A stretch of DNA of 64,000 nucleotides, taken from positions 62,001 to 126,000 of the forward strand of contig NZ_BAKJ01000003.1 of NCBI RefSeq assembly GCF_000614125.1. Direction: 5' to 3'. Positions 18,171-28,534 of this stretch are shown here, in pieces. The position numbers and the translations under genes were made by a program. Positions within the stretch are counted from its first letter, which is position 1; the number at the start of each line of letters is the position of its first letter. The DNA comes from Bacteroides rodentium JCM 16496. Lineage in GTDB: Bacteria; Bacteroidota; Bacteroidia; Bacteroidales; Bacteroidaceae. The notes under the pieces were generated by a model. It was not told the DNA's origin and did no database searches. It saw nothing but the letters and a program-made list of their open reading frames with translations.

Positions 18171-19473
18171 AATTCTTTTTCTTCATACTTGTCCTTTTTC
18201 TGCTCGGTCTGGGTGGAATGCTGGTGTATCTGCTGAGTGAAAAGCCGCCTTTGTATCTGTACGTATTGGAGGGGCTCATCGGTTTATCCTTATCTATCTG
18301 ATAGTATTCTATAATAAGATAGTGAAGCCGATGAACACCATAGGCAGCGGTATGGAGTTGCTGCGCGAGCAGGATTTCAGTAGTCGTCTCAGCCGGGTGG
18401 GGCAGTACGAGGCAGACCGCATTGTGAATATCTTTAACCGAATGATGGAGCAGCTCAAGAATGAACGGTTGCGCATGCGCGAGCAGAATCACTTCTTGGA
18501 TTTGCTGATTCAGGCATCTCCAATGGGGGTTATTATCCTGACAATGGACGATGAAGTGTCGCAACTGAATCCGATGGCGGTAAAGATGCTCGGTGTCCGT
18601 ATGGAGGAGGCGATGGCAAAGCGGCTGGACCAGATGGACTCCCCGTTGGCTGCCGAACTTTCGTCCATTCCCAAAGACGAGACGGCAGTAGTCCGTCTCA
18701 ATGACGCGAATATTTATAAATGCACCCATTCTTCTTTTATTGACAGAGGGTTCAAACATCCTTTTTTCTTGATAGAGCGTATGACAGAAGAAGTGATGCG
18801 TGCCGAGAAGCGTGCCTATGAAAAGGTTATCCGCATGATAGCTCATGAAGTGAACAATACCACTGCGGGCATCACTTCCACACTCGATACAGTGGAGCAG
18901 GCACTTTCTACGGAAGATGATATGGAGGACATCTGCGATGTGATGCGCGTCTGTACGGAGCGTTGTTTCTCGATGAGCCGTTTCATTACCCGTTTTGCAG
19001 ATGTGGTAAAGATACCCGAACCTACCCTGGCACCCGTCCAACTGAATGAGTTGGTGTCCATGTGCAAGCGTTTTATGGAAGGAATGTGCAATGACCGCAA
19101 TATAGGGCTACGTCTGGAATGCGACCCGGAGGTGGGAATGGTGCGTATGGATGCTTCTCTTTTTGAGCAGGTGCTTGTGAATATCATCAAGAATGCTGCC
19201 GAAAGTATAGAGGGGGTTGCCGGAGAAAACGGACAGCAAGGTGAGATAATAGTAAGGACCACTGCCCCCGCTTCTGTCGAAGTCGTTGACAATGGTCCGG
19301 GGATAAGTAAAGAGACCGAAGCTAAACTCTTCAGCCCCTTCTTTTCCACCAAGCCGAACGGGCAGGGAATTGGCCTGGTGTTTATCCGGGAAGTTTTGAG
19401 CCGTCATGGTTGCACGTTCTCCCTGCGTACCTACAACGATGGATTGACCCGCTTCCGTATACTATTTAATTGA
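18161..19473 (+). CDS. NtrB-like sensor histidine kinase (one-base frameshift)
   Basis: The repaired protein is 437 residues from a GTG start inside the end of the regulator gene. Two membrane helices (FFFFILVLFLLGLGGMLVYLL and LYVLEGLIG-FILIYLIVFY) are separated by only about ten residues, so there is no periplasmic sensor domain. Then follow a HAMP-like segment, a PAS-like domain (LIQASPMGVIILTMDD), the phosphoacceptor His at about residue 229 (IAHEVNN) and the ATPase domain (NIIKNAAESI, DNGPGIS, FSTKPNGQGIGL). The break is near 18276; one added T in the T3 run joins EGLIG to FILIYLIVFY. It should phosphorylate the adjacent NtrC-type regulator. Confidence 0.9.
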
Positions 19474-19507
19474 AAATTGAAAGTTTAACCTTTCGCCTTT
19501 CCATTTT

Positions 19508-19715
19508 TATAGTCGAACAGAATTGGTTTGCGAAAAATACGAAGTAACTTACTTCTCCTCCTTCGGGGAGGTGTAGCGATACACACTGTACTATTTTTTA
19601 TTGCTTTATGCTCCCTACACCCCGCCCGTTGGGCACCCCTCCTCCCCGGAGGAGGGGAATTAAGATACTCTCTCTATTCGCTTTTCTTTTCGCAAATCAT
19701 TTCTGTTTTACTATA
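19508..19715 (-). repeat. GC-rich MITE-like repeat, copy 2 (inverse orientation)
   Basis: The left end matches the complement of the right end of copy 1 (4935-5198) almost base for base, and the right end matches the complement of its left end. It is 56 bp shorter in the core. The right terminal repeat runs into the 3' end of the convergent aspartate decarboxylase gene and provides its stop codon. The terminal bases TAGTAAAACAG differ from TAGTCGAACAG in copy 1. Confidence 0.85.
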
Positions 19716-21319
19716 AAGAATTCTTTTGCATACTCGTCCAGTATCTTTTTGATGCTTTGGCCGATGGTTGCATAGTCTTTCTCGTCCAGATTGGCGAGTG
19801 AGGCACGCACGCTCCATTCGGGGCCGTCAAAACCACCGCCGTTCAGCAGCACCAGAGAGGTTTCTTTGGCAAGGCGGAAGACTACGTTCAGCGGGCTGTA
19901 GGTACGTTTCAGATATTCTACAAAGTCGTCCCCATAGAACTTCTTTGCCCAAACCAGCATGTCGATTTCTGTATAATAACCTACGCGCAACGGGTCTTCC
20001 GTCAGCGTGAAACCGGTATTTTCCCAAAGGGCATGCAATCGGCGGCGGATAATCTCCTGCATCTTTTGCTTGTATTTGTTTTCCTTGTCCAGCAGGGCAA
20101 AGGCGGCGAAAAGGCCCATCTGCATCTGTTGTGGCAATGACAGTCCGGCGGTATGGTTCAGTGCCACCTGACGGCTGTCGGCAACCATACGGTCGATAAA
20201 CTTCAGTTTTTCAGGTTCCAGAGTGAGGGTGGAGTAGCGGTGGTGCAGAATCTCCCGTTTCTCTTTCGGCAGTTTGGCTATCAGCTTGTCGAACAGATTG
20301 AATTCGTGCAGGGCGATGACCGCATTGCGCCATCCGGTGGCACCGAAGTATTTGGAGAATGAATAGACGCAAAGCGTATTGTAGGGAATTTCTGCCATGA
20401 ACGAACGGAAGTGCGGACTGAATGTACCGTATACGTCGTCTGTAATAATCATCAGATTAGGGTTGTCATTTCTGACGATACTCACGATGCGCGCCATTGT
20501 ATCCGGACTGAGTGTGTAGCTGGGCGGATTACTGGGATTGGTGACAAAGAGGGCCTTGATTTTAGGGCTTTTCAAGCGGTCTATGTCTTCGTCGCTGTAC
20601 TGCCAGAGGTGCATCCCTTCGTTATTCATGCGGTTGGCATGTATTTTGGTCACTCGAAACTGGTAGCGGCTGAGTTGTGGGATTTCAATATAGGGGGTAA
20701 AGGCAGGAACCATGAGGACGATGCCGTCCCCTTTGTTCAGCAGGAAGTTTTCCTGCAGGGAGTCGAAGATGTAGCACATGGCGGCTGTTCCACCTTCGGT
20801 GGCAAACAGGTCATAGGCACCCCGGGGAGGACGGTTGTCGCACATCTCTTGCGAAAGGTAGTCTTGCACAAGGATTTCCGTAAAATGAAGGATGCGGTCG
20901 GGCACGGGATACTGGTCGCCTACAATGCTTTCGGCCCATTCGTGTACAAGGCTGTCGGGGTCGGCGGCATGCTGCATCAGCAGGTAGTTGTAGGTTTGTT
21001 CCAGCAATTTGGCGCCCGGTACGTTATTGTTCTTTTTCAGGAAGGCTTCGAAGCGAGAGGCAATGCCTTTTTTTTCGGGGATGCCTGCAATTCCCTCGGG
21101 CAAATCCATGATGCGGCGGCACTCTTCCAGGCCGAAGCTTCCCAACAGGAAGAAGGCTTCGCGTGGAGCGGTTGCAATCCAGTTGGGGTTGCCGCGCCCT
21201 GCGTTCAGCATGGTACGGGCGGTTTTCTTCAGACTCTCGTCTGCCATGTCTATCAGGCGGTTCTTCAGTTCGAAAGGACTGATAGATTCCATTTTCTTTT
21301 CTAAAAGTTTTGTATCCAT
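19697..21319 (-). CDS. asdA: Aspartate 4-decarboxylase (bifunctional aspartate aminotransferase type)
   Basis: The 540-residue PLP enzyme of fold type I removes the beta-carboxyl group of L-aspartate, giving alanine and CO2, and usually has side aminotransferase activity. Family marks include the N-terminal domain NAGRGNPNWIATAPREAF, FVTNPSNPPSY, ITDDVYGTF and the PLP-binding lysine in CVYSFSKYFGATGW; length and layout match AsdA rather than ordinary AspC. The AspT-type exchanger lies 276 bp upstream on the same strand, the arrangement of the aspartate-alanine proton-motive cycle known from Tetragenococcus. The last codons (FIVKQK and the TGA) lie in the terminal repeat of a MITE-like element. 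A 22-bp-period palindrome array lies about 100 bp upstream. Confidence 0.93.
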   Translation of the reverse strand: MDTKLLEKKMESISPFELKNRLIDMADESLKKTARTMLNAGRGNPNWIATAPREAFFLLGSFGLEECRRIMDLPEGIAGIPEKKGIASRFEAFLKKNNNVPGAKLLEQTYNYLLMQHAADPDSLVHEWAESIVGDQYPVPDRILHFTEILVQDYLSQEMCDNRPPRGAYDLFATEGGTAAMCYIFDSLQENFLLNKGDGIVLMVPAFTPYIEIPQLSRYQFRVTKIHANRMNNEGMHLWQYSDEDIDRLKSPKIKALFVTNPSNPPSYTLSPDTMARIVSIVRNDNPNLMIITDDVYGTFSPHFRSFMAEIPYNTLCVYSFSKYFGATGWRNAVIALHEFNLFDKLIAKLPKEKREILHHRYSTLTLEPEKLKFIDRMVADSRQVALNHTAGLSLPQQMQMGLFAAFALLDKENKYKQKMQEIIRRRLHALWENTGFTLTEDPLRVGYYTEIDMLVWAKKFYGDDFVEYLKRTYSPLNVVFRLAKETSLVLLNGGGFDGPEWSVRASLANLDEKDYATIGQSIKKILDEYAKEFFIVKQK

Positions 21320-21416
21320 AAGCTCAAGTTTAGGTTCGTTATTTATTGTTTTCAGTCATTCGGCGAATAATCTCTGTTCATGCGGTATACTATTTCTTTC
21401 CTTGCTTGAAATTAAT

Positions 21417-21504
21417 CGTCCGATATATGTTTCCTTTTCGTCCGACAGTTGTTGAATCATCGTCCGACAACTGTTGAATTATCGTCCGACAGCTGTCGGA
21501 CGAA
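21417..21504. repeat. 22-bp-period palindromic array A
   Basis: Four units start at 21417, 21439, 21461 and 21483, exactly 22 bp apart, each opening with CGTCCGA. Units 2 to 4 contain the palindrome (C)CGACA-NN-TGTYG, with centres GT, AC and GC; the last is the perfect CCGACAGCTGTCGG. Unit 1 keeps only the left part. The array lies in the aspT-asdA gap. The remaining gap sequence has no gene and no clear TAnnTTTG promoter. Confidence 0.85.
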
Positions 21505-21595
21505 TAGCTATTAGTGAATGGGTATATAGTCGCTTGCATTTCCGGCAATAATTCTTTGAATGCTCCGGATTAGTAAGCATTGGTACAGAATCGTC

Positions 21596-23288
21596 TTATA
21601 TTAGCAAAACGATGACTACACCCCATATTATTAATAAGGTATTGCCCACGGCATAGGTCACGGTGTATCCCAGAGCAGGTGTCTCACTCTCAACGGCATC
21701 CTGCACCGCGCCTAAAGCGGCCGTAGTGGTACGTGCCCCCGCGCAGACGCCCAAAGCCAGTGCCGGATGGAACTTGAAAACATACCTTGCCAGCAGCAAG
21801 CCGATAATCAGCGGCAGGGTGGTGGCGGCTGCTCCCACCAGAAACAGGCTGATACCTACGTCGTGGAAGCCCTGCACGAAACTGGGACCTGCCGAAATGC
21901 CCACTACCGCGATGAACATGTTCAGACCGACATTGTTCAACACCCATTGCGAAGGTTCGGGAATGCGCCCGAAGGTGGGATGCTTACTGCGGAGCCAGCC
22001 GAAGAACAAGCCCGCAATCAATGCGCCGCCGCTTGTGCTCAAGCTGATGGGGATGCCGCCGATATGGACGGAAAGTGCTCCGAACAAACCTCCGACAAGG
22101 ATACCCAGGCCTACGAATATCATATCCGTCTGGTTGGTAGGACGGTCTATATACCCTAGACGTTTGGCTGCTGCTTCCACTTCCTGCCTGGTACCTACCA
22201 CTTCGATGACGTCGCCGGCATCTACTACCGTTTGTGCCAGCACGGGAATGGATATTCCGGCGCGCTTGATGCTCCGGATACTGACACCGTGCATGAACTT
22301 TTCCCTTCGGATAGCTGCAACCGTCTTGCCGGCAACCGTCTTGCGTGTGATTGTAACCGGTAACTTTTCGGCAGGAAAATCCAGGAGCTGGGCATCTTGT
22401 ACTTCCGGCCCTATCCAGCTTTCTTCGCCTATGATGTATTCGCGGCGTCCGCTTAGCACTATTTCGTCTCCCGGCTCTATCCGTAGGTTCATGCTGACTT
22501 CCACTACAATTCCGGATTTGCGGAGGCGTTCCACAAATAGACGTTTGTCGTGCTGCCGGAAGTAGACTTCCAGGTCAATCACCCGCTTTCCATTCTTGAA
22601 CCATTCGTTTTCGACCCGGTAGGCACGGAAAGTGACGGGGCGTGCCGCCGGCATGAATCCCGGTTCGTCAGCCAGAGAGCTGCCCATCTTCGCCTCCAGT
22701 TCCTTGCAGGCGGCTTTCACCTTTTCCAGCCCGCCCAGCATCTTGGGACCGATGGATGATAGGACCCATGCCGAGCCTGCCGTACCGAAAATGTAGGTGA
22801 CGGCGTAGGATACGGGAATGATGTTGACGTAACTTTGTCGTTGGGCCTCGTCCAGTCCCATATTGGCCATGGTGTCTTCTGCCACTCCGATGACGGCGGA
22901 GATGGTTTGCGAACCGGCCAGCAGTCCGGCAGCTTCACCGGCATTGTAGCCCATCATCAGGCCAGCAGCCAGGTCACTAACAGTACGGATATACACATCA
23001 GTACGGCAAAGCCACTTGGGGCAATCCGTCCTTTTTTAGTCCGCGGAAGAACTGGGGACCCACTTTATAGCCCACGGCAAAAAGGAAAAGCAGAAAAAAT
23101 ACCGACTTTATCGGACCCGGTACGGCTATATTCAGCTGCCCTACCAGTACGCCTACAAGCAGTACACTGGTCACTGTGCCCAGCGTAAACTTACCGATAC
23201 GCAGTTTCCCCAGCCAGAATCCCAGGAATATAGTGAGGAAAATGGCAAGTTCGGGGCGTTCCCTGAGCTGGTTGAAAATCCATTCCAT
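21596..23288 (-). CDS. aspT: AspT-type aspartate:alanine exchanger (two one-base frameshifts)
   Basis: The repaired protein is about 564 residues, close to AspT. It has an N-terminal membrane half ([40 protein letters not shown]), a large cytoplasmic centre with two TrkA-C/RCK_C-like modules, and a C-terminal membrane half with the repeated signatures ([25 protein letters not shown]). The start at 23288 is chosen over an upstream TTG. Frame breaks lie near 23007 (one G missing: [20 protein letters not shown]) and near 22966 (one base missing before TGATGATGG). With asdA downstream, aspartate import, decarboxylation and alanine export would consume a cytoplasmic proton and build proton-motive force. 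Family membership is sure; substrate follows from context. Confidence 0.85.
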
Positions 23289-23443
23289 AATCAAGTTGTT
23301 TAGGTTATATATTGGTTGTTCCGATGCTTTCTGGAGCGTCGTTTCGCTATACAACGGCTTTTAACGGGAAGTGTTTTATACAAAAGGAGTTTTTTAGAAC
23401 ATTTATTCCGTAAAACCGAACTTTAAGAAAAAGTTTTCTTCCG

Positions 23444-23451
23444 TACCTTTG
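23444..23451 (+). promoter_or_regulatory. -7 box (TACCTTTG) of the DUF5686 gene
   Basis: TACCTTTG matches TAnnTTTG, 26 bp before the ATG. The gap back to aspT is short and otherwise AT-rich. Confidence 0.6.
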
Positions 23452-23476
23452 CTATCCAAATTAGGTAAAACAAGGT

Positions 23477-26013
23477 ATGAAGTTGTTTTTTAGGGTATTT
23501 CTGCTTATCCAGCTGGTTACTCTTCCATTGAGAGCACAATATATGGTGCAAGGCGTTGTCACCGATTCGTTGACGAAGGAGCCATTGCCTTATACGTCAG
23601 TTTATCTGAAAGGAACTACGGAGGGAGGGATGACGGACAATAACGGCCGTTTTTCCTTCAAGACCTATCGCCCGGAGGCCACGCTGGTCATTTCGGCCGT
23701 GGGATATAATGAATATGTCCGGCTGATTCATCCTGCAAAGTCTTCTAAGTTCAATATTGCCCTTTCGCCAGCCACTTATGCACTGGATGAGGTGGTGGTG
23801 AAGCCGAAACGTGAACGGTATAAGAAAAAGGATAATCCCGCAGTGGAGTTTGTACGCAAGATGATAGAACATCGGGATGACTATTCGCCCGACGAACGCG
23901 ACTTCTGGAAACGTGACCGCTATGAAAAGATGACTTTTGCCATCAATAACTTCGACAGCTTGAAGCAACAGAAGTGGCTTTACCGTAAGTTCAAGTTTCT
24001 GACGGATTATGTCGATACCTCTGCCGTTACCGGCAGGCCGGTATTGGCCATCTCCAACCGTGAGTTACTTGCCACAGACTATTACCGCAAGTCTCCGCAT
24101 AGCCGGAAACAGTGGGTCACCGCCCGCAGGCAGGCAGGAGTGGACGAAATGCTTTCCCAGCAGGGTATGGAGCAGGCTATCAGTGTCACCATGACCGATG
24201 TAGACCTTTATGAGAACAACATCACCTTGTTCACCAATAAGTTTGTTAGTCCGCTTTCCTCCCTTGGGCCGTCTTTCTACAAATATTATCTGATGGATAC
24301 GCTTACCGTTGCCGGAAAGCCTTGTGTTGACTTGACATTTGTCCCTTTCAACTCCGAGTCGTTCGGTTTTACGGGACATTTGTACGTCATGTTGGACAGT
24401 ACCTATTTTGTAAGGCGTGCCGTCATGAACTTTCCTCAGAAAATCAATCTGAACTTTGTGGACTACATGAAGATTGAACAGAATTTTGACCGCGCGGAGG
24501 ACGGTACGAGGCAGTTGCTCAATGAGAGTATCACTACGGAATTCAAGTTGGTGGACAATAGTGACGGTATTTATGCCAAGCGGGATGTGTATTACAGAAA
24601 CTATCAGTATGAACCGGATGACAAGGCTCTGCAGGCTTTCCGAAGACCGGAAAAGGTGATTGAAGAGACATCGGCTTCCGGCTATTCGGAAGCATATTGG
24701 GATGCCAACCGCCAGGTGGAGGTCAGCAAGAAAGAGACTTCGGTGGACAAGATGATGGCCCAGTTGCGCAGCTATCCCGTTTATTTCTGGACGGAGAAAG
24801 TGCTGAAGGTGCTGTTCACGGGTATATTCCCGCTCCGAAGGAAAAAGAACCTTTGTTCTATATCGGTATGATGAATACCACCATCAGCGGAAATACACTG
24901 GAAGGGGTGCGCTTGCGTGCCGGCGGTATGACGACGGCATGGCTCAATCCGCATCTGTTCGGCAGGGGGTATATGGCATACGGTTTTCGCGACCATCGCG
25001 TAAAGGGACTCGCTGAACTGGAATATTCTTTTCATAAGAAGAAGGAATATGCCAATGAATTTCCTATACATTCGTTGAAGCTCCGTTACTTGTCAGATGT
25101 CAATCAATATGGACAACACTATCTTTATACCAGTCAGGATAATGTTTTTCTTGCCTTGAAACGTCAGAAGGATGACCGTATCGGTTATCAGCGGAAGGCG
25201 GAGCTGACCTATACCAATGAGTTCCATTCCGGCTTTTCCGTACAGATGACGACGCGTCTGCGTAAAGATGAATCATCCCATCTGATTCCTTTCGTCAAGC
25301 AGGATGACCGTAATACGTATGTAAAAAGTATTTCGACCAGTGAGCTGGAATTGAAGCTGCGCTATGCTCCCAACGAGAAATTCTTCCAGACCCAATGGAA
25401 CCGCTTCCCCGTTTCGCTGGATGCTCCGGTCTTTTCGCTTACGCATACCATGGCTGCCAAAGGGGTACTGGGAGGAGACTATACCTATCACTATACGGAA
25501 GCGGGTTTTCAAAAGCGTTTCTGGTTCTCGGCATTCGGTTATACGGACGTTATCCTGAAAGCCGGAAAAGTCTGGAATAAAGTCCCTTTTCCTCTGCTCA
25601 TCATTCCCAATGCGAACTTGTCTTATACCATACAGCCTGAGTCTTATTCATTGATGAATGCCATGGAATTCATGAACGATGAATACGCTTCCTGGGATGT
25701 GACCTATTACTTGAACGGCTGGCTCTTCAACCGTATTCCTTTGTTGAAAAAGTTGAAATGGCGTGAAGTACTTTCCTGCCGCGGCTTGTATGGGAATTTG
25801 AGTGATAAGAATAATCCGGCTTTTCAGCAGGATTTGTTCCGTTTTCCTGCCGGAAGTACCACCATGGGGCATACGCCATACGTAGAGGCAGGTGTAGGCA
25901 TTGAAAATATTTTCAAGGTGTTGCGTGTCGATTATGTATGGCGTCTGACTTACCGAAATTTACCGGATATAGACAAATCCGGGCTCAGAATCAGTCTACA
26001 CATGACATTTTAA
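23477..26013 (+). CDS. DUF5686 outer-membrane protein with carboxypeptidase-like N domain (one-base frameshift)
   Basis: The repaired protein is 845 residues. A signal peptide (MKLFFRVFLLIQLVTLPLRA) precedes a carboxypeptidase-regulatory-like domain (VQGVVTDSLTKEPLPYTSVY, ISAVGYNEY) and a long region with alternating aromatic beta strands ending in SGLRISLHMTF, an outer-membrane barrel-type C terminus. It resembles the DUF5686 family of Bacteroidota, whose function is not known to me. The frame breaks near 24827: adding one base to the G run after CAC joins VLKVLFTG to YIPAPKEKEPLF. The inositol-lipid cluster follows after 100 bp with its own promoter. Confidence 0.85.
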
Positions 26014-26078
26014 CTTAAATCTTACTAATGGAACATTAAATCGGATAAAATGACTAATCCCAATTGAGTAAAATACCC

Positions 26079-26086
26079 TAAATTTG
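26079..26086 (+). promoter_or_regulatory. -7 box (TAAATTTG) of the inositol-lipid cluster
   Basis: TAAATTTG fits the TAnnTTTG consensus, 29 bp before the start of the inositol-phosphate synthase gene. Confidence 0.55.
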
Positions 26087-26114
26087 AGCAATTTTTTAAA
26101 CTCTAAATAATACA

Positions 26115-27410
26115 ATGGCAATGAAAGAAAACATTAAGCCGGCAACCGGACGCTTGGGCGTGCTGGTAGTCGGAGTAGGTGGTGCGGTTGCAACCACCAT
26201 GATTACCGGTACATTAGCTGCTCGCAAGGGCTTGGCAAAAGCTATAGGCTCAATCACACAAATGGCTACTATGCGCATGCAGGACGGCAAAGAAAAACTT
26301 ATCAAAGACATAGTGCCTTTGGCTGATTTGAATGATATCGTTTTCGGTGGTTGGGACATTTTCCCGGACAACGCCTACGAGGCTGCTATGTATGCCGAGG
26401 TCTTGAAAGAGAAAGACTTGAATCTGGTAAAAGACGAACTGCAAGCTATCAAGCCGATGCCTGCTGCATTTGACCACAATTTCGCAAAACGTTTGAACGG
26501 TACGCACATTAAAAAGGCTGCTACCCGCTGGGAAATGACAGAGCAGTTGCGCGAGGATATCCGTAACTTCAAGGCAGCCAATAACTGCGAGCGTATTGCT
26601 GTGCTGTGGGCTGCAAGTACCGAAATATATATTCCGCTGTCCAAGGAGCACGAATCTCTCGCTGCTTTGGAACAGGCAATGAAGGAAAACAATACTGAAG
26701 TAATCTCTCCGAGTATGTGCTATGCATATGCTGCCATTGCAGAAGGTGCTCCGTTTATTATGGGTGCTCCTAATCTGTGTGTGGATACTCCGGCTATGTG
26801 GGAATTCTCCAAGAAAATGAATGTGCCCATTTCCGGTAAGGACTTCAAGAGTGGCCAGACTTTGATGAAGACGGTGCTTGCTCCGATGTTCAAGACCCGT
26901 ATGTTGGGTGTAAGCGGCTGGTTCTCTACCAATATTCTGGGTAACCGTGACGGCGAGGTACTCGACCAACCGGAGAACTTCAAGACAAAAGAGGTCAGCA
27001 AGCTGTCTGTTATCGACAATATCTTCGAACCGGAGAAATATCCTGACTTGTACGGTGATGTTTATCATAAGGTACGCATCAACTACTATCCTCCCCGTAA
27101 GGATAACAAGGAAGCATGGGACAACATCGATATTTTCGGCTGGATGGGCTATCCGATGGAAATCAAGGTCAACTTCCTGTGCCGTGACTCCATTCTTGCT
27201 GCTCCCATCGCACTCGACTTGGTTATTTTCAGTGATTTGGCATTGCGTGCAGGCATGTGTGGCATCCAGACTTGGCTGTCTTTCTTCTGCAAGAGCCCGA
27301 TGCACGATTTCGAGCATGAGCCGGTACACGATTTGTTCCAGCAATGGCGCATGGTGAAAGAGACTCTCCGCAACATGGTGGGTGAAACAGCACCGAGTTA
27401 TCTGGACTAA
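26115..27410 (+). CDS. ino1: myo-Inositol-1-phosphate synthase
   Basis: The 431-residue NAD-dependent enzyme makes inositol-3-phosphate from glucose-6-phosphate, the first committed step to inositol lipids. The nucleotide-binding start LGVLVVGVGGAVATTMI, the WAASTEIYIPLS stretch, GKDFKSGQT with the catalytic Lys region, and MEIKVNFLCRDSILAAPIALDL are all diagnostic. It is the first gene of a five-gene set (synthase, PgpA-like, GtrA-like, CDP-alcohol phosphatidyltransferase, PAP2) that matches the characterised Bacteroides thetaiotaomicron inositol-lipid cluster as I remember it. A GTGGTAA-rich hairpin (27443-27475) lies between it and the next gene. Confidence 0.95.
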   Translation: MAMKENIKPATGRLGVLVVGVGGAVATTMITGTLAARKGLAKAIGSITQMATMRMQDGKEKLIKDIVPLADLNDIVFGGWDIFPDNAYEAAMYAEVLKEKDLNLVKDELQAIKPMPAAFDHNFAKRLNGTHIKKAATRWEMTEQLREDIRNFKAANNCERIAVLWAASTEIYIPLSKEHESLAALEQAMKENNTEVISPSMCYAYAAIAEGAPFIMGAPNLCVDTPAMWEFSKKMNVPISGKDFKSGQTLMKTVLAPMFKTRMLGVSGWFSTNILGNRDGEVLDQPENFKTKEVSKLSVIDNIFEPEKYPDLYGDVYHKVRINYYPPRKDNKEAWDNIDIFGWMGYPMEIKVNFLCRDSILAAPIALDLVIFSDLALRAGMCGIQTWLSFFCKSPMHDFEHEPVHDLFQQWRMVKETLRNMVGETAPSYLD

Positions 27411-27548
27411 AACAACAGTGATAAGGTGATAAAAATAAGGTGGTAAGGTGATAGAGTGATAGCACTTTACCACTTTATCACTTTTATTACTTTATTGCAT
27501 TTATCATTTTACCGTTTTTATCGCATTTGTCACCTCATTACTTTTTTG

Positions 27549-28022
27549 ATGAAGAAACCCTCCCTCCTCCCAGTTATTATCGGTACGGGCTTTGGCTCGG
27601 GCTTTTCTCCTTTTGCACCCGGCACTGCGGGAGCTTTGCTGGCTACGCTTATCTGGTTCGGGTTGTCTTATCTGGTTTCAAGTGTCTGCCTTTTGTGGCT
27701 GACAGTAGCATTGATTTTGGTATTTACACTTGCCGGTATCTGGGCTGCCAACCGCCTGGAGGCATCTTGGGGCGAAGACCCTTCGCGCGTGGTGGTCGAT
27801 GAAATGGTTGGCGTGTGGATTGCCTTGCTTGCGGCGCCCGCCGGACACGTATGGTATGCATTGGGAGCATTTGTCTTGTTCCGTTTGTTTGATATATTCA
27901 AGCCCTTGGGCATCCGTCGTATGGAAAGACTGCCGGGTGGAATCGGGGTAATGATGGACGATATTCTGTCCGGAGTTTACGGATTTGTAATTTTGATTGT
28001 GGCAAGATGGATAATCAGCTGA
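27549..28022 (+). CDS. PgpA-like phosphatase (predicted phosphatidylinositol-phosphate phosphatase)
   Basis: The 157-residue membrane protein matches the PgpA phosphatidylglycerophosphatase family: GSGFSPFAPGTAGALLATLIW, SRVVVDEMVGVWIA with the conserved acidic cluster, RLFDIFKPLGI and GGIGVMMDD. In this cluster the expected substrate is phosphatidylinositol phosphate, with the phosphate removed to give phosphatidylinositol. That role is inferred from position between inositol-phosphate synthase and the phosphatidyltransferase. The start at 27549 removes an implausible 31-residue extension. Its end overlaps the next gene by 16 bases. Confidence 0.88.
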   Translation: MKKPSLLPVIIGTGFGSGFSPFAPGTAGALLATLIWFGLSYLVSSVCLLWLTVALILVFTLAGIWAANRLEASWGEDPSRVVVDEMVGVWIALLAAPAGHVWYALGAFVLFRLFDIFKPLGIRRMERLPGGIGVMMDDILSGVYGFVILIVARWIIS

Positions 28023-28534
28023 AAATAAGTGGCAGAGGTTTGTCATGGCGTCATTCTGTCTGGATCTTCTTCAAGGCCCAGATTTCTGCGCAGTTTGCAA
28101 GCTTTGTCGATTTTCTGGTGACTATCCTTCTGGTAAAGGCTTTTGCTGTTTTTTATCTTTATGCCACATTCACGGGCTCCGTAGTGGGAGGCATTGTAAA
28201 CTGTGCCATTAATTACGGATGGGTGTTCCATGCTGAAGACTGCAAGAAAACGCATGTTGCCGTCAAGTATCTCTTTGTCTGGGGAGGCAGCATTATGCTG
28301 AATACTTGGGGTACTTTTGCACTGACCGAATGGCTTACCGGCATGACATGGGTCAATGGATTGTTGGGATATTATATAGACAATGTATTTATTCTGTCAA
28401 AGATAATTGTAGCAGTGCTGGTAGCTTTTTTTTGGAACTACCATCTGCAACGTTTTTTCGTTTATCGTAATCATAATATAAAAGGCTTTCTGAAACATTA
28501 TTTAGAGAACAAAAAAGACGAATATGAATTATAG
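28007..28534 (+). CDS. GtrA-like membrane protein
   Basis: The 175-residue protein has four predicted membrane helices ([84 protein letters not shown]) and the GtrA family ending [12 protein letters not shown]. GtrA proteins are thought to move polyprenyl-linked sugars or lipids across the membrane. Overlaps with both neighbours (16 and 11 bases) show a tightly coupled operon, so a role in moving or presenting inositol-lipid intermediates is likely but not proven. Confidence 0.88.
   Translation: MDNQLKISGRGLSWRHSVWIFFKAQISAQFASFVDFLVTILLVKAFAVFYLYATFTGSVVGGIVNCAINYGWVFHAEDCKKTHVAVKYLFVWGGSIMLNTWGTFALTEWLTGMTWVNGLLGYYIDNVFILSKIIVAVLVAFFWNYHLQRFFVYRNHNIKGFLKHYLENKKDEYEL

Noticed and set aside
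27411..27548. An N-terminal extension of the PgpA-like gene
   Set aside because: The region consists of repetitive CACTTTATCAC-type sequence forming a hairpin with the preceding bases and does not resemble coding sequence.
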